Source of the DNA: Marinobacter sp. JH2
GTDB lineage: Bacteria; Pseudomonadota; Gammaproteobacteria; Pseudomonadales; Oleiphilaceae
DNA length: 64,000 nucleotides
Direction of reading: 5' to 3'
NCBI RefSeq assembly: GCF_004353225.1
Contig: NZ_CP037934.1
Coordinates: forward strand, 2,852,001-2,916,000
A model generated the notes under the pieces. The model was not told the DNA's origin, searched no databases, and saw only the letters and a list, made by a program, of their open reading frames with translations. Of this stretch, positions 19,455-28,501 are shown in pieces (the first letter of the stretch is position 1; the number at the start of each line of letters is the position of its first letter). The translations under genes and the position numbers were made by a program.

Positions 19455-19747
19455 GCAGTGCAGTGACCAGCAAAAGTGGTGAGGAATCCAGAGCCTAGCG
19501 TACGTCCGGGCGGTGGTCGTCAAGTGACTACGATTCTTAACAAATATGCATCGAAAGACACATTATTGTCAGAAAGTATCCACTAAAACGATCTACATTG
19601 TACTGGCAACGAGCATGCGACGATTATAACGGCATGTATCTCTTGACGACACCATAAAAGATGTGAATTTTGACCAACCTAGTTCGCATTGCGTCTGGAG
19701 CGCAGGTCATCAGAAAACCCCCGCCTTGGGATATTTACCCAAGTTCG
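19455..19747. other. Non-coding gap between diguanylate cyclase and CBS-protein genes
   Basis: About 290 bases with no supported gene. A short hairpin (CTTGGG, seven-base loop, CCCAAG) at 19725-19743 lies just after the CBS gene and is followed on the minus strand by GCGGGGGTTTT, so it may be a weak terminator. The rest is AT-richer and should hold the promoter of the cyclase gene, but no clear -35/-10 pair was found. Confidence 0.4.
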
Positions 19748-20179
19748 CTAATCTTCCGCGCTCGCAAACCGAGACCGCTCCATGGTTTGGCCCGCTTTGG
19801 CCAACTGAGCCAATATGGCTGAACGCGTAACCACCCCAACGAGCTTACCGTCTTCCACCACCGGATAAACTTTCGGCTTGCCCGCGCCCAGATTCTGCGC
19901 CAAATCCACCACAGACGTATCCGGATTCACCGTCACTGGGTTGCGAAACATGACATCGTCTACGTTGGGCTCACCTTCGCTGTGATAATTGCTGACCAAC
20001 AGCGCGTGAATACAATCCTGTTCAGACACAAATCCCAATACTCGTCGCTGCGCATCTACCACAGGCAATCCGGTAACGTGATTGGCCAACAACGTTTTGA
20101 CCACATTGGTCAGTGGTTCCCCGCACCGAATCGGCTCGATGTGGTTCCACATAACTTCAGAAACCTTCAATGTATGCAT
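19748..20179 (-). CDS. Twin-CBS-domain protein
   Basis: 143 residues made almost only of two CBS repeats: VSEVMWNHIEPIRCGEPLTNVV to about residue 60, and VDDVMFRNPVTVNPDTSVVDLA to about 130. Each ends in the typical VLGFVSEQDCI or LVGVVTRSAIL block. Stand-alone CBS pairs usually bind adenine nucleotides and regulate a partner protein; the partner is not evident here. AGGGGG six bases before ATG 20179 decides the start over a TTG two codons upstream. It is divergent from the AGCS symporter gene. Confidence 0.87.
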   Translation of the reverse strand: MHTLKVSEVMWNHIEPIRCGEPLTNVVKTLLANHVTGLPVVDAQRRVLGFVSEQDCIHALLVSNYHSEGEPNVDDVMFRNPVTVNPDTSVVDLAQNLGAGKPKVYPVVEDGKLVGVVTRSAILAQLAKAGQTMERSRFASAED

Positions 20180-20377
20180 CGGCAACCCCCTTTGATCACG
20201 GTAAAGAATCTCTTATCTGACCGACAAACCTCTCTTTAAACATAGGCAATTCTTTGCGAAATAGGAAACCGTCACAGCCAAGCATTTCATAGGTGGAAAT
20301 TATCGACTAAACTCAAGCAGTTATCTTTTAACACACCAAAGCCGCCGCACAATCCATCGCAAACACCGGGAGCCCTC

Positions 20378-21739
20378 ATGGAAGCAATCTCTAACTTTGT
20401 AAGTGAAATCAACGGGTTGGTATGGGGGCCACCCATGTTGGTCATGATTTTGGGTGTTGGCCTATTCCTGAGTCTAGGCCTCAAACTCATGCCCATCATG
20501 AAGCTCCGCGCAGGTTTCCGCCTGATGTGGAATGGCCGTGCTCGCGGCGGTGACGACGAAGGGGATATTCCGCCATTTCAGGCCCTGATGACCGCGCTGT
20601 CGGCGACCGTCGGCACAGGTAACATCGCCGGCGTGGCCACTGCGGTGTTTTTGGGTGGCCCCGGAGCGTTGTTCTGGATGTGGCTGACGGCACTGGTGGG
20701 CATGGCGACCAAATATTCCGAAGCTGTGCTAGCCGTTCGGTTCCGTGAGGTGGATGAACGCGGCGCTCACGTAGGTGGCCCGATGTACTACATCCGCAAC
20801 GGCTTGGGTAAAAAGTGGGCGTGGCTGGGTGTGTTATTCGCTATTTTCGCCTCGGTCGCGGCGTTCGGCATTGGCAATACCGTGCAAGCAAACTCAGTCG
20901 CCGATGTGCTGGAAGTTAATTTCAACATTCCACACTGGGTTACCGGCCTGGTGCTGATGGTGCTAGTGGGCATGGTTCTGATCGGCGGCATCAAGCGCAT
21001 CGGTCAGGTTGCCAGCGCGCTGGTACCCTTCATGGCAGTGTCTTATGTGATGATCGGGCTGGTGGTTCTCGCCATTAACGCCCATGAAATTCCCGCAGCG
21101 TTCGATCTGATTTTCAGCTATGCATTCAGTCCTGCGGCTGCCGAGGGTGGCTTTGCCGGCGCAGCTGTTTGGGCCGCCATCCGTTTTGGTGTTGCACGCG
21201 GCATCTTCTCCAACGAGGCGGGCCTGGGTTCTGCGCCCATCGCCCACGCAGCTGCGCAAACTAAAGACCCGGTTCGCCAGGGCATGGTTGCCATGCTCGG
21301 CACCTTCATCGACACCATCATTGTGTGCAGCATTACCGGCTTGGTGATTATCACGTCCGGCGTTTGGACATCGGGCGAAACGGGCGCCGCCTTGACTTCT
21401 CTGGCCTTCGAAACCGGTCTTCCGGGTTTGGGCAATTACATGGTGGCCATCGCACTGGCGATCTTTGCCTTTACCACTATTCTGGGTTGGTCCTTTTACG
21501 GCGAGCGCAGCATCGAATTTTTGTTCGGTGTAAAAGCAATTGTGCCTTATCGGATTGTCTGGATCATTGCGATCCCTGTCGGTGCCACCGTTAATCTGGG
21601 CTTCATCTGGCTGCTAGCCGATACGTTGAACGCCATGATGGCCCTACCCAACCTGATCGCTCTGCTGCTACTCAGCCCGGTGGTATTCCGCCTAACCAAA
21701 GACTATTTCGATAAACAGATGAGCCAGGGGACGCACTGA
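20378..21739 (+). CDS. Sodium:alanine symporter, AGCS family (AlsT-like)
   Basis: 453 residues and about ten membrane helices. The signature PPFQALMTALSATVGTGNIAGVA at about residues 64-86 and GIFSNEAGLGSAPIAHAAA near residue 280 are diagnostic of the alanine/glycine:cation symporters. It would take up alanine or glycine with sodium. A GGGAG ribosome site lies five bases before the ATG. The gene stands alone and is followed by a small hairpin at 21755-21774. Confidence 0.93.
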   Translation: MEAISNFVSEINGLVWGPPMLVMILGVGLFLSLGLKLMPIMKLRAGFRLMWNGRARGGDDEGDIPPFQALMTALSATVGTGNIAGVATAVFLGGPGALFWMWLTALVGMATKYSEAVLAVRFREVDERGAHVGGPMYYIRNGLGKKWAWLGVLFAIFASVAAFGIGNTVQANSVADVLEVNFNIPHWVTGLVLMVLVGMVLIGGIKRIGQVASALVPFMAVSYVMIGLVVLAINAHEIPAAFDLIFSYAFSPAAAEGGFAGAAVWAAIRFGVARGIFSNEAGLGSAPIAHAAAQTKDPVRQGMVAMLGTFIDTIIVCSITGLVIITSGVWTSGETGAALTSLAFETGLPGLGNYMVAIALAIFAFTTILGWSFYGERSIEFLFGVKAIVPYRIVWIIAIPVGATVNLGFIWLLADTLNAMMALPNLIALLLLSPVVFRLTKDYFDKQMSQGTH

Positions 21740-21754
21740 TTCAAACTAAGAATT

Positions 21755-21774
21755 CACCCACACGGAAGTGGGTG
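21755..21774 (+). terminator. Weak hairpin after the AGCS symporter gene
   Basis: Seven-base perfect stem (CACCCAC / GTGGGTG) around a six-base loop, 15 bases after the stop codon. Only TTG follows, so it is at best a weak terminator or a 3' stabiliser. Confidence 0.35.
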
Positions 21775-21917
21775 TTGCAGATGAGGTAGATCAAGCCCCC
21801 TTGCATTTAGCCCCCTGCGACTCCATGGTTACTTGTATAAACTGGGTTATCCAGTTGGCAGGCACAAGCGCCGCCAAAAACGTCTGTTTTACAACAATGC
21901 GTGAAAGGAGACCAAGC

Positions 21918-22571
21918 ATGAGTTTACGCCTAGGAGATACCGCACCGGATTTTGAACAGGAATCCAGTGCAGGCACTATCCGCTTCCACGAATGGTTAGG
22001 AGACAGCTGGGGTGTTTTATTCTCGCACCCGGCCGATTTTACCCCTGTGTGCACAACCGAACTGGGTCTGACGGCTAAGCTGAAAGACAAGTTCGCCGAG
22101 CGCAACGTGAAAGCAATTGCCCTGAGTGTTGACCCGGTCGACTCTCACCATGATTGGATCAAAGACATCAACGAAACCCAAGGCTGCACGGTGAACTTCC
22201 CGATCATTGCAGACCAGGATCGCAAGGTTTCCGAGCTGTACGATATGATTCATCCCAATGCGGATAGCAGCCTGACGGTTCGCTCTCTGTTCGTGATCGA
22301 CCCGAACAAAAAGGTTCGCCTGATCATCACTTACCCGGCATCCACCGGCCGGAACTTCAACGAAGTTCTCCGTGTGATCGACTCGCTGCAGCTGACTGAC
22401 GACCACAAAGTAGCGACACCCGGTAACTGGGAACGAGGTGGCGATGTCGTGATCGTGCCCTCGCTTCAAGATGAAGGCGAAATCAAAGAGCGGTTCCCGA
22501 AAGGCTATAAAGCCGTTAAGTCTTACCTGCGGATGACTCCAGATCCCAAAACCAACTGGGGCGGTGATTAA
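21918..22571 (+). CDS. 1-Cys peroxiredoxin (Prx6 type)
   Basis: 217 residues. The active-site block SHPADFTPVCTTELG puts the peroxidatic cysteine at residue 45, with the supporting threonine three residues before it and the conserved arginine in LTVRSLFVIDP. The C-terminal arm with VATPGNWERGGDVVIVP marks the Prx6 subgroup. It reduces hydrogen peroxide and organic hydroperoxides in the cytoplasm. An AGGAG site seven bases ahead fixes ATG 21918; the frame extends upstream without protein resemblance. A good bidirectional terminator follows. Confidence 0.94.
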   Translation: MSLRLGDTAPDFEQESSAGTIRFHEWLGDSWGVLFSHPADFTPVCTTELGLTAKLKDKFAERNVKAIALSVDPVDSHHDWIKDINETQGCTVNFPIIADQDRKVSELYDMIHPNADSSLTVRSLFVIDPNKKVRLIITYPASTGRNFNEVLRVIDSLQLTDDHKVATPGNWERGGDVVIVPSLQDEGEIKERFPKGYKAVKSYLRMTPDPKTNWGGD

Positions 22572-22591
22572 TCACTGCGGGCTATAAACGT

Positions 22592-22621
22592 AAAAAGGGC
22601 AGGTGATACCTGCCCTTTTTT
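22592..22621. terminator. Bidirectional intrinsic terminator
   Basis: Thirteen-base stem AAAAAGGGCAGGT / ACCTGCCCTTTTT with a three-base loop and A/T runs on both sides. It separates the convergent peroxiredoxin and metQ genes and can stop transcription from either side. Confidence 0.92.
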
Positions 22622-22649
22622 ATGTCTGAGAGTAAACAGTTGCCCGCGA

Positions 22650-23432
22650 TCAGAATGCCGGAACAACCGCGCCCTCATACTTTTCCATGATGAAGTCTTT
22701 AACGGCATCGGATTGCAATGCGTTGGCCAACTTCTGCATAGCTTCGCTGTCTTTGTTGTCCGGACGAGCAACCAGAATGTTGACGTAGGGAGACTCTGAA
22801 CCTTCAATAATCAGAGCGTCTTCAGATGGGTTCAGACCTGCTTCCAACGCATAGTTTGTATTGATCAGGGCAATGTCTACCTGATTCAGGATACGCGGCA
22901 GAGTGGCTGCTTCCAGCTCTTTGAAGTCCAGACTTTTCGGATTGTCGGCAATGTCACGCGGAGTCGCGGTGATCTTGCTTTCATCTTTCAAAGTGATCAG
23001 GCCGGCTTTCTGAAGCAGCAGCAAGGCACGGCCACCGTTGGTAGGGTCGTTCGGAATAGCCACAACCGCACCTTCTTTCAGATCGTCCAGAGACTCGATC
23101 TTGGTGGAATAGGCACCGAACGGCTCAACATGAACGCCTGTTACGGTGACCAGGCTGGTGCCACGGCCGTCATTGAATTCATCCAGGTACGGCTGGTGCT
23201 GGAAGAAGTTCGCATCCATCCGCTTCTGGTCAACCTGAATGTTTGGCTGAACGTAGTCGGTGAACACTTTTACATCCAGCTCTACGCCTTGCTCAGCCAA
23301 TGCCGGCTTCACAAATTCCAGCAGCTCGGCGTGAGGTACCGGAGTCGCGGCTACAGACAATGACTCTGCCGATACCGCGGTTGAAAAAGTCGCTGCGGCG
23401 GCCAAAGCCACCAGTGTTTTCTTCAAGTTCAT
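22650..23432 (-). CDS. metQ: Methionine ABC transporter substrate-binding protein MetQ
   Basis: 260 residues of the NlpA/MetQ family. A signal peptide ends at AVSAES and has an AXA cleavage site, not the lipobox cysteine of the enterobacterial lipoprotein, so the protein is probably soluble in the periplasm. Conserved blocks include VAATPVPHAELLEFVKP and DANFFQHQPYLDEFN. It binds D- or L-methionine for import by MetNI. AGGAG lies before the ATG. It is the third gene of metN-metI-metQ, 38 bases after metI. Confidence 0.93.
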   Translation of the reverse strand: MNLKKTLVALAAAATFSTAVSAESLSVAATPVPHAELLEFVKPALAEQGVELDVKVFTDYVQPNIQVDQKRMDANFFQHQPYLDEFNDGRGTSLVTVTGVHVEPFGAYSTKIESLDDLKEGAVVAIPNDPTNGGRALLLLQKAGLITLKDESKITATPRDIADNPKSLDFKELEAATLPRILNQVDIALINTNYALEAGLNPSEDALIIEGSESPYVNILVARPDNKDSEAMQKLANALQSDAVKDFIMEKYEGAVVPAF

Positions 23433-23470
23433 TTACACATACTCCTGCTTTAAAAGCTCATTATTCTTGA

Positions 23471-24148
23471 TTACCGACGACTGAAATACAGCACCAAACG
23501 ATCACCCGCCATTTGCAGTAACTGCACAAAAATCACCAGCAGAGCGACGGTAATAACCATCACATCGGTTTGGAAACGCTGGTAACCAAATCGAATGGCC
23601 AGATCACCCAAGCCACCACCGCCGATAACACCCGACATGGCGGCATAAGAAACCAATGTGATCGCTGTAACAGTAATACCCGCGATGATGCCCGGAAGTG
23701 CTTCAGGCAGCAAGGCACCAAATACTATCTGGCGAATGTTTGCGCCCATCGCCTGCGTGGCTTCAATAATGCCCCGGTCTACTTCTCGAAGCGACGTTTC
23801 AACCAAGCGGGCAAAGAACGGCGCACCACCTGCCACCAAAGGCGGGATCGCGCCAGCCACGCCCAAGGAGGTGCCTATCAACATCACCGTGAACGGAATC
23901 ATCACGATCAACAGAATGATAAACGGCACTGACCGTAGTACGTTGACCACAAACGACAACACCGCGTAGGCCACCGGCTGTTCAAGCAACTGACGCTTGC
24001 CGAACAAAAACAGCAGCACTCCGATCGGCAGGCCAATCAGCACACTGAACAGCAGCGACATGCCCACCATCACCAGGGTGTCCCAGCTGGCAATACCAAT
24101 CTCGGCCCAGTCGACGTTGCCCATCAGGCTTTCCATTAAAGCTTCCAT
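23471..24148 (-). CDS. metI: Methionine ABC transporter permease MetI
   Basis: 225-residue permease with five or six membrane helices. The EAA loop reads EATQAMGANIRQIVFGALLPEALPG near residue 145. It is the membrane channel of the MetNIQ importer. Its ATG shares one base with the metN stop (TGATG), so the two are translationally coupled. Confidence 0.94.
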   Translation of the reverse strand: MEALMESLMGNVDWAEIGIASWDTLVMVGMSLLFSVLIGLPIGVLLFLFGKRQLLEQPVAYAVLSFVVNVLRSVPFIILLIVMIPFTVMLIGTSLGVAGAIPPLVAGGAPFFARLVETSLREVDRGIIEATQAMGANIRQIVFGALLPEALPGIIAGITVTAITLVSYAAMSGVIGGGGLGDLAIRFGYQRFQTDVMVITVALLVIFVQLLQMAGDRLVLYFSRR

Positions 24149-25155
24149 CAGCGCACCACCTCCACGTGTACATCTGCGGCTTCGAGGGCTTTCAACGCCA
24201 CCTCAACATCGCCGCCGATCAGTGAGAGAGTCAGCTGGCCATAGGGAGTGTCTTTAATATGGTCGATGCGCCCCGACAAGATGCTAAAATCAACACCGGA
24301 CTGTCGGGCTACGCTACCCAATAGAGGTTTGTAGGTCGATTCGCCCTTGAAGGTCAGGCGTAGGATTCGGCCATCCGCTTTCTGCAGGTTTTCTTGCAGC
24401 TCATCGCCGTCGATGCTCTCACTTTCCAATACAAAATCCCGGGTGGTCGGGTGCTGGGGGTGCAAAAACACTTCGCTGACCGGCCCCATTTCAACCACAC
24501 GCCCGGCATCCATCACGGCGACCCGGTCACACACCCGGCGTACCACATCCATCTCGTGGGTAATCAGTACGATAGTCAGGCCCAGCTCTTTGTTGATATC
24601 GGCCAGCAACTTCAATACAGACTGAGTGGTTTGGGGGTCCAATGCACTGGTTGCTTCGTCGCACAACAACACGGTCGGGCGGCAAGCCAACGCGCGCGCA
24701 ATGCCCACTCGTTGTTTCTGGCCGCCAGACAACTGCGAAGGGTATTTATTGGCGTGATCGCTCAAGCTCACCCGGGCCAGTAGCTCTTCGACCCGTTCCT
24801 TGATCTCGGTTTTGCTATAAATGCCGGCCAATTTCATCGGAAACGCGATGTTATCGGCAACCGTCTTCGAGGACAGCAGATTAAAATGCTGGAATATCAT
24901 CCCAACTTTGCGGCGAAAAGCACGCAGTTCCGCGGCGGAATAGCCGGTAATGTCTTCGCCTTCAATCAGAATGCGGCCACCGGATACAGGCTCGAGCTTG
25001 TTAATCAATCGAATCAGTGTAGATTTGCCTGCGCCGGAATGGCCAACAATGCCAAAAACTTCACCGGTTTCTATGGTCATACTGGTCGGGCGCAACGCGG
25101 GAATGTCCCGGCCACCTACCTGGTACGACTTCCTTACCTCGTCAAATACAATCAT
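24148..25155 (-). CDS. metN: Methionine ABC transporter ATP-binding protein MetN
   Basis: 335 residues. The ATPase domain has Walker [11 protein letters not shown] near residue 38, signature [17 protein letters not shown] near 140, and Walker [16 protein letters not shown]. The C-terminal 80 residues form the NIL ligand-binding domain, which in MetN gives trans-inhibition by methionine. It is the first gene of metNIQ. Neither an SAM riboswitch nor a clear MetJ operator was recognised upstream. A TATAAT hexamer about 50 bases upstream on the minus strand may be a -10 box, but the -35 is poor. Confidence 0.95.
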   Translation of the reverse strand: MIVFDEVRKSYQVGGRDIPALRPTSMTIETGEVFGIVGHSGAGKSTLIRLINKLEPVSGGRILIEGEDITGYSAAELRAFRRKVGMIFQHFNLLSSKTVADNIAFPMKLAGIYSKTEIKERVEELLARVSLSDHANKYPSQLSGGQKQRVGIARALACRPTVLLCDEATSALDPQTTQSVLKLLADINKELGLTIVLITHEMDVVRRVCDRVAVMDAGRVVEMGPVSEVFLHPQHPTTRDFVLESESIDGDELQENLQKADGRILRLTFKGESTYKPLLGSVARQSGVDFSILSGRIDHIKDTPYGQLTLSLIGGDVEVALKALEAADVHVEVVR

Positions 25156-25308
25156 GGTCAGTGCCTTGGATAAGCGCTTTCGTCAAAGCGTCGTGGGGCA
25201 GAGTGAAAGCCGCCGATTATAACGTATTCGGCGGCCAAACCCGAACCACTGTCCAAGGGCCGTTTGTGGGTAGTTGCCCTTACCCGTAGCGTGAGGCGTT
25301 CACCCGCA

Positions 25309-25917
25309 TCAGTGCAAGGAACGCAACTGCCTGGGGTAAAGTGCGGCACTGACCTCTGGCTCTTCCAGCAGATCTGCCAGCTCGCGATCGATCGCCGTTT
25401 CTTCGCCCTCATCAGGCAACGGCTCAAACAGGGTATTCAGCCATGCTGCAATGTTGGGGGCGCTGTCCCGATCGTAGTCGGATGATAACGCCTTGATCCG
25501 TCGAAAACCGATGATGCGCTGGTGCCGGGGGTCCCTGATTTGCTCAAAACCTCGCCAATAGATGCGCTCCCGCGTGTGCAGTTGCACAAACAAAGTGTCG
25601 ATGGGGCCAGCGTCGTCCTCCGGGTGTTCTTCATCTTCGACTGCCGCTTCCACAGCTTGCTCTTCGGTGGGTTTACGCCGAACCGTTGTCCAGGCCGGGT
25701 ACAGTACAGCAACCGCACCAGCCTCTACGTGTTCTCGCGCAGCCCGCAGAATCAATCCCCAACGGGCCTTGTCGGCATCGGTCTCCAGAGATTGGATGGG
25801 TAGGTCATAGCTTTGGTCACTGGACAACACGATCGCCATCATCGGGGCATCTAACTCCCCCATGGCTTCCGCCTGTGCTACGGATACCAGATCGTCGATT
25901 GCCATCGATTGGTTCAT
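25309..25917 (-). CDS. Conserved-looking protein of unknown function
   Basis: 202 residues that I do not recognise. No signal peptide or membrane helix is seen, so it is probably cytoplasmic. The N-terminal half is mixed alpha/beta (MMAIVLSSDQSYDLPIQSLE; GAVAVLYPAW). A strongly acidic linker (EEQAVEAAVEDEEHPEDDAG) sits around residues 83-102. The second half has IDTLFVQLHTRERIYW and ends in an acidic, leucine-rich tail. A GAGG element stands ahead of the ATG. Codon use looks like that of its neighbours. It faces away from metN and lies near the amidase gene, which gives no functional hint. Confidence 0.65.
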   Translation of the reverse strand: MNQSMAIDDLVSVAQAEAMGELDAPMMAIVLSSDQSYDLPIQSLETDADKARWGLILRAAREHVEAGAVAVLYPAWTTVRRKPTEEQAVEAAVEDEEHPEDDAGPIDTLFVQLHTRERIYWRGFEQIRDPRHQRIIGFRRIKALSSDYDRDSAPNIAAWLNTLFEPLPDEGEETAIDRELADLLEEPEVSAALYPRQLRSLH

Positions 25918-25949
25918 AAGATGCTCGCCTCCTCGATGCCATCAGAGTG

Positions 25950-25971
25950 GTCAGGGGACCTGCCCCCTGAC
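25950..25971. repeat. Small GTCAGGGG inverted repeat
   Basis: GTCAGGGG and its complement CCCCTGAC surround the six-base loop ACCTGC. It lies between the unrecognised gene and the amidase stop codon, without a T-run. It resembles dispersed intergenic REP-type hairpins. Confidence 0.45.
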
Positions 25972-26059
25972 TTACAGCATAGCGTGTTCACTGAAGAAAA
26001 GATAAACGTGGGGGCTTGGGCGCAGATCTCAACCCTACGCCCAAATACATCTGGGCAAG

Positions 26060-27547
26060 TCAGAACGCGTTGTTTAACCGCTCGTAGTTATCAAACCACG
26101 GATTGACCTCTTCTAACTGGGCTGCGAGCTGAAGCAAACGTGCTTCTCCACCGTGCGCGGCACCAAACTGCACGCCAACAGGCAGGCCGCTTTGAGTCCA
26201 GTGCATCGGCACCGACATGGCAGGCGTGCCGGTGAGGTTACCCAACTGGGTGAACGGGGTACGAGCCAGGCTTTCCATTGCAATCTGGTCAACCTGACCG
26301 CTGCGATGCACCCACTTACCGGCCTTCAGAGCCAACATCAGTTTCCCGGCAACTTTCAGATGCGCCGGAGTATCGAGCTCACCAATCTTGGCGGGAAGCT
26401 GTCCGGCTGTGGGGCACAAATACAGATCAAACCGATCGAAATAAGCCCCCAGCGCACGGGAAAAGTCATTCCACTGTTGCCGCCGCGCAACGTAGTCGGG
26501 CAACGGCATGGTGTTGCCCAGCATCGCCAGCAGGCGAGTATCCAGCTCAAATTCTTTGTCGGTCGCGCCATAGCGTTCTTTGGCGCGCTGGGCCATCACC
26601 GAGACCTCGCCGAAGTACAACGAGAGGTAACAACGGGCCAAGGCCAGTCCGTCAAACTCGGGGCGGGCGTACTCCACTTCGTGCCCCATACCTTCCAGCA
26701 GGCGGGCGGTTTCTTCTACCGCCGCCACGCACTCCGGAGCAACGTCGGTGTCGTAGGGCGATGCCGTAAATACACCAATTTTCAGTTTACCCGGCGATTG
26801 CTGCATCGACTTAAGCCATGGCATTTCCGGCTCGGGAATTCGAAACGGGTCGCCGCTGGCCGGGCCAGCCAGAACATCCAGCATGGCCGCGCTATCCCGT
26901 ACCGTGCGGGTCACTACATGGTCTGCAGAGGCGCCTGTCCAGGCTTCTCCCACATTGGGCCCCGGCGAAATGCGCCCCCGAGAGGGCTTCAGTCCAAACA
27001 ATCCGTTGTACGCGGCGGGTATGCGAATCGAACCTCCACCATCGTTGGCGCCCGCCATCGGCACAATGCCGGCGGCAACCGCTGCACCGGAACCACCACT
27101 GGAGCCGCCGGGCGTTCGGCTCAGATCCCACGGGTTTCGAGTAGGGCCCCAAAGCTCTGACTCCGTCACCGCCTTCAAACCAAATTCAGGGGTCGCAGTA
27201 CGGCCAAGAAACACCAAGCCGCCTCTGCGAGCACGACGAACAAACTCTGAATCTTGGGCTGGCACGTGGTCGCGATAAGCTCGGCTTCCGCAGGTGCAAG
27301 GATAGCCCGCTTGTTCCTGAGCCAGATCTTTCAACAGCAAAGGCACACCGGCAAACGGCCCGTCAGCAGGGAACGATTGCGCCTTCGCTTCACTGAACTG
27401 AGGCTGGCAAATTGCGTTCAATTTGCCGTTGACGGTATTGGCGCGCTCAACGGCCGCTTCGACTAATTCCTGCGATGTCACTTCGCCTCTGCGAATCAAA
27501 TCCGCCAAGGCCGTGGCGTCATAGCACAGATATTCAGACTGTTTCAT
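26060..27547 (-). CDS. Amidase (amidase-signature family)
   Basis: 495 residues of the amidase-signature hydrolases. The catalytic Ser-Ser-Lys triad can be read in VPLLLKDLA (lysine) and in TPGGSSGGSGAAVAAGIVP (two serines), followed by GANDGGGSIRIPAAYNGLFG. These enzymes hydrolyse linear amides; the specific substrate is unknown. The start at ATG 27547 has AGGA seven bases ahead and is preferred over an in-frame TTG two codons earlier. GatA shares the fold, but no gatB/gatC is adjacent, and the C-terminal part looks like a stand-alone amidase. Confidence 0.9.
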   Translation of the reverse strand: MKQSEYLCYDATALADLIRRGEVTSQELVEAAVERANTVNGKLNAICQPQFSEAKAQSFPADGPFAGVPLLLKDLAQEQAGYPCTCGSRAYRDHVPAQDSEFVRRARRGGLVFLGRTATPEFGLKAVTESELWGPTRNPWDLSRTPGGSSGGSGAAVAAGIVPMAGANDGGGSIRIPAAYNGLFGLKPSRGRISPGPNVGEAWTGASADHVVTRTVRDSAAMLDVLAGPASGDPFRIPEPEMPWLKSMQQSPGKLKIGVFTASPYDTDVAPECVAAVEETARLLEGMGHEVEYARPEFDGLALARCYLSLYFGEVSVMAQRAKERYGATDKEFELDTRLLAMLGNTMPLPDYVARRQQWNDFSRALGAYFDRFDLYLCPTAGQLPAKIGELDTPAHLKVAGKLMLALKAGKWVHRSGQVDQIAMESLARTPFTQLGNLTGTPAMSVPMHWTQSGLPVGVQFGAAHGGEARLLQLAAQLEEVNPWFDNYERLNNAF

Positions 27548-27643
27548 CGGCAATCCTGTTGTTGTTATCTACCCAAAGACCTATGGACATTTGTCGTATA
27601 AACCGGAAACTCAGGAGCTTACGTCATTACCTAAGTGAGCGCC

Positions 27644-28396
27644 ATGGACCCGACTCTACTACCCGAAGCCCTCAGCCCTGCAGTCGCCTTATTCCTGTTG
27701 GCGGCGTCTGTCGTGACTTCCGGGCTCACCGCCATGCTGGGGGCCGGGGGAGGGGTATTGCTGTTGGTGCTAATGGCGTCGTGGTTGCCCGCGGCTGCTA
27801 TTATTCCTGTCCATGGCATGATTCAACTGGGCTCAAACTCTGGCCGTGCGATGCTAACCTGGCGTCATATAGACTGGCGCGTGATCCTCGCATTTACCCC
27901 CGGCGTGCTGGTGGGCGCGGCGCTAGGCGCATGGCTGCTGATCGATATGCCGGCCCAGCTTTGGCAGCTATCCATTGCTGTGTTTGTACTGTATCTCTGC
28001 TGGGGGCCAAAGCTGCCAAAAACCTCTTTCGGCCCTGCCGGCATTTTTATTGCGTCCGGCATTACCAGCTTTATCAGCCTGTTTGTTGGCGCCACCGGTC
28101 CGTTTGTGGCCGCATTTATCAAACAGATCCATGAAGACCGCTTCAAAACCGTCTCGACATTCGCCACCGCGATGACCCTGCAACACGCCCCAAAAGCGCT
28201 CATATTCGGCTTTACCGGTTTTGTTTTTTCCGATTGGCTGCTGTTCATCCTCGCCATGATTACCTGCGGCTTCGCGGGTACCTGGATTGGGCTTCATATC
28301 TTGAAAACCATGAGCAACCGCTGGTTCAGCACCGCCTTCAATGTGGTACTCACCTTACTGGCGCTGAGACTGTTGTGGCAAGCGGCCACTGGATGA
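27644..28396 (+). CDS. TauE/SafE-family membrane transporter
   Basis: About 250 residues with seven or eight membrane helices. The first helix region shows TSGLTAMLGAGGGVLLLVL, the typical TauE/SafE start, and GITSFISLFVGATGPFVAAF opens the second repeat. Members export sulfite, sulfoacetate or similar anions; the substrate here is unknown. ATG 27644 was used; a GTG three codons upstream is possible, and neither has a clear ribosome site. It is divergent from the amidase gene. Confidence 0.85.
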   Translation: MDPTLLPEALSPAVALFLLAASVVTSGLTAMLGAGGGVLLLVLMASWLPAAAIIPVHGMIQLGSNSGRAMLTWRHIDWRVILAFTPGVLVGAALGAWLLIDMPAQLWQLSIAVFVLYLCWGPKLPKTSFGPAGIFIASGITSFISLFVGATGPFVAAFIKQIHEDRFKTVSTFATAMTLQHAPKALIFGFTGFVFSDWLLFILAMITCGFAGTWIGLHILKTMSNRWFSTAFNVVLTLLALRLLWQAATG

Positions 28397-28452
28397 TCAA
28401 GGGGCCGCTTATAGCCACCTGAACTCTCCGGAATTGTAACTTGCAATTCAAC

Positions 28453-28471
28453 TGATAATCATTACCATTTC
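28453..28471. promoter_or_regulatory. Fur-box-like operator upstream of exbB
   Basis: GATAATCATTACC matches the GATAAT-N-ATTATC core of the Fur box in 11 of 12 positions. It lies about 35-50 bases before the exbB start, where Fur with ferrous iron would block transcription. This predicts iron-starvation induction of the exbB-exbD-exbD2-tonB operon. Confidence 0.7.
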
Positions 28472-28491
28472 GATCAATTATCCATTGATCG
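28471..28491. repeat. Palindrome directly after the Fur-like site
   Basis: CGATCAAT and ATTGATCG flank the five bases TATCC. The symmetrical 21-base site lies between the Fur-like box and the exbB ATG. It could be a second operator or a 5' UTR hairpin; no regulator can be named. Confidence 0.4.
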
Positions 28492-28501
28492 GGCAGCACG
28501 T

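Noticed and set aside
25160..25230. SAM riboswitch or MetJ operator before metN
   Set aside because: No conserved SAM riboswitch core and no tandem AGACGTCT-like boxes could be found.
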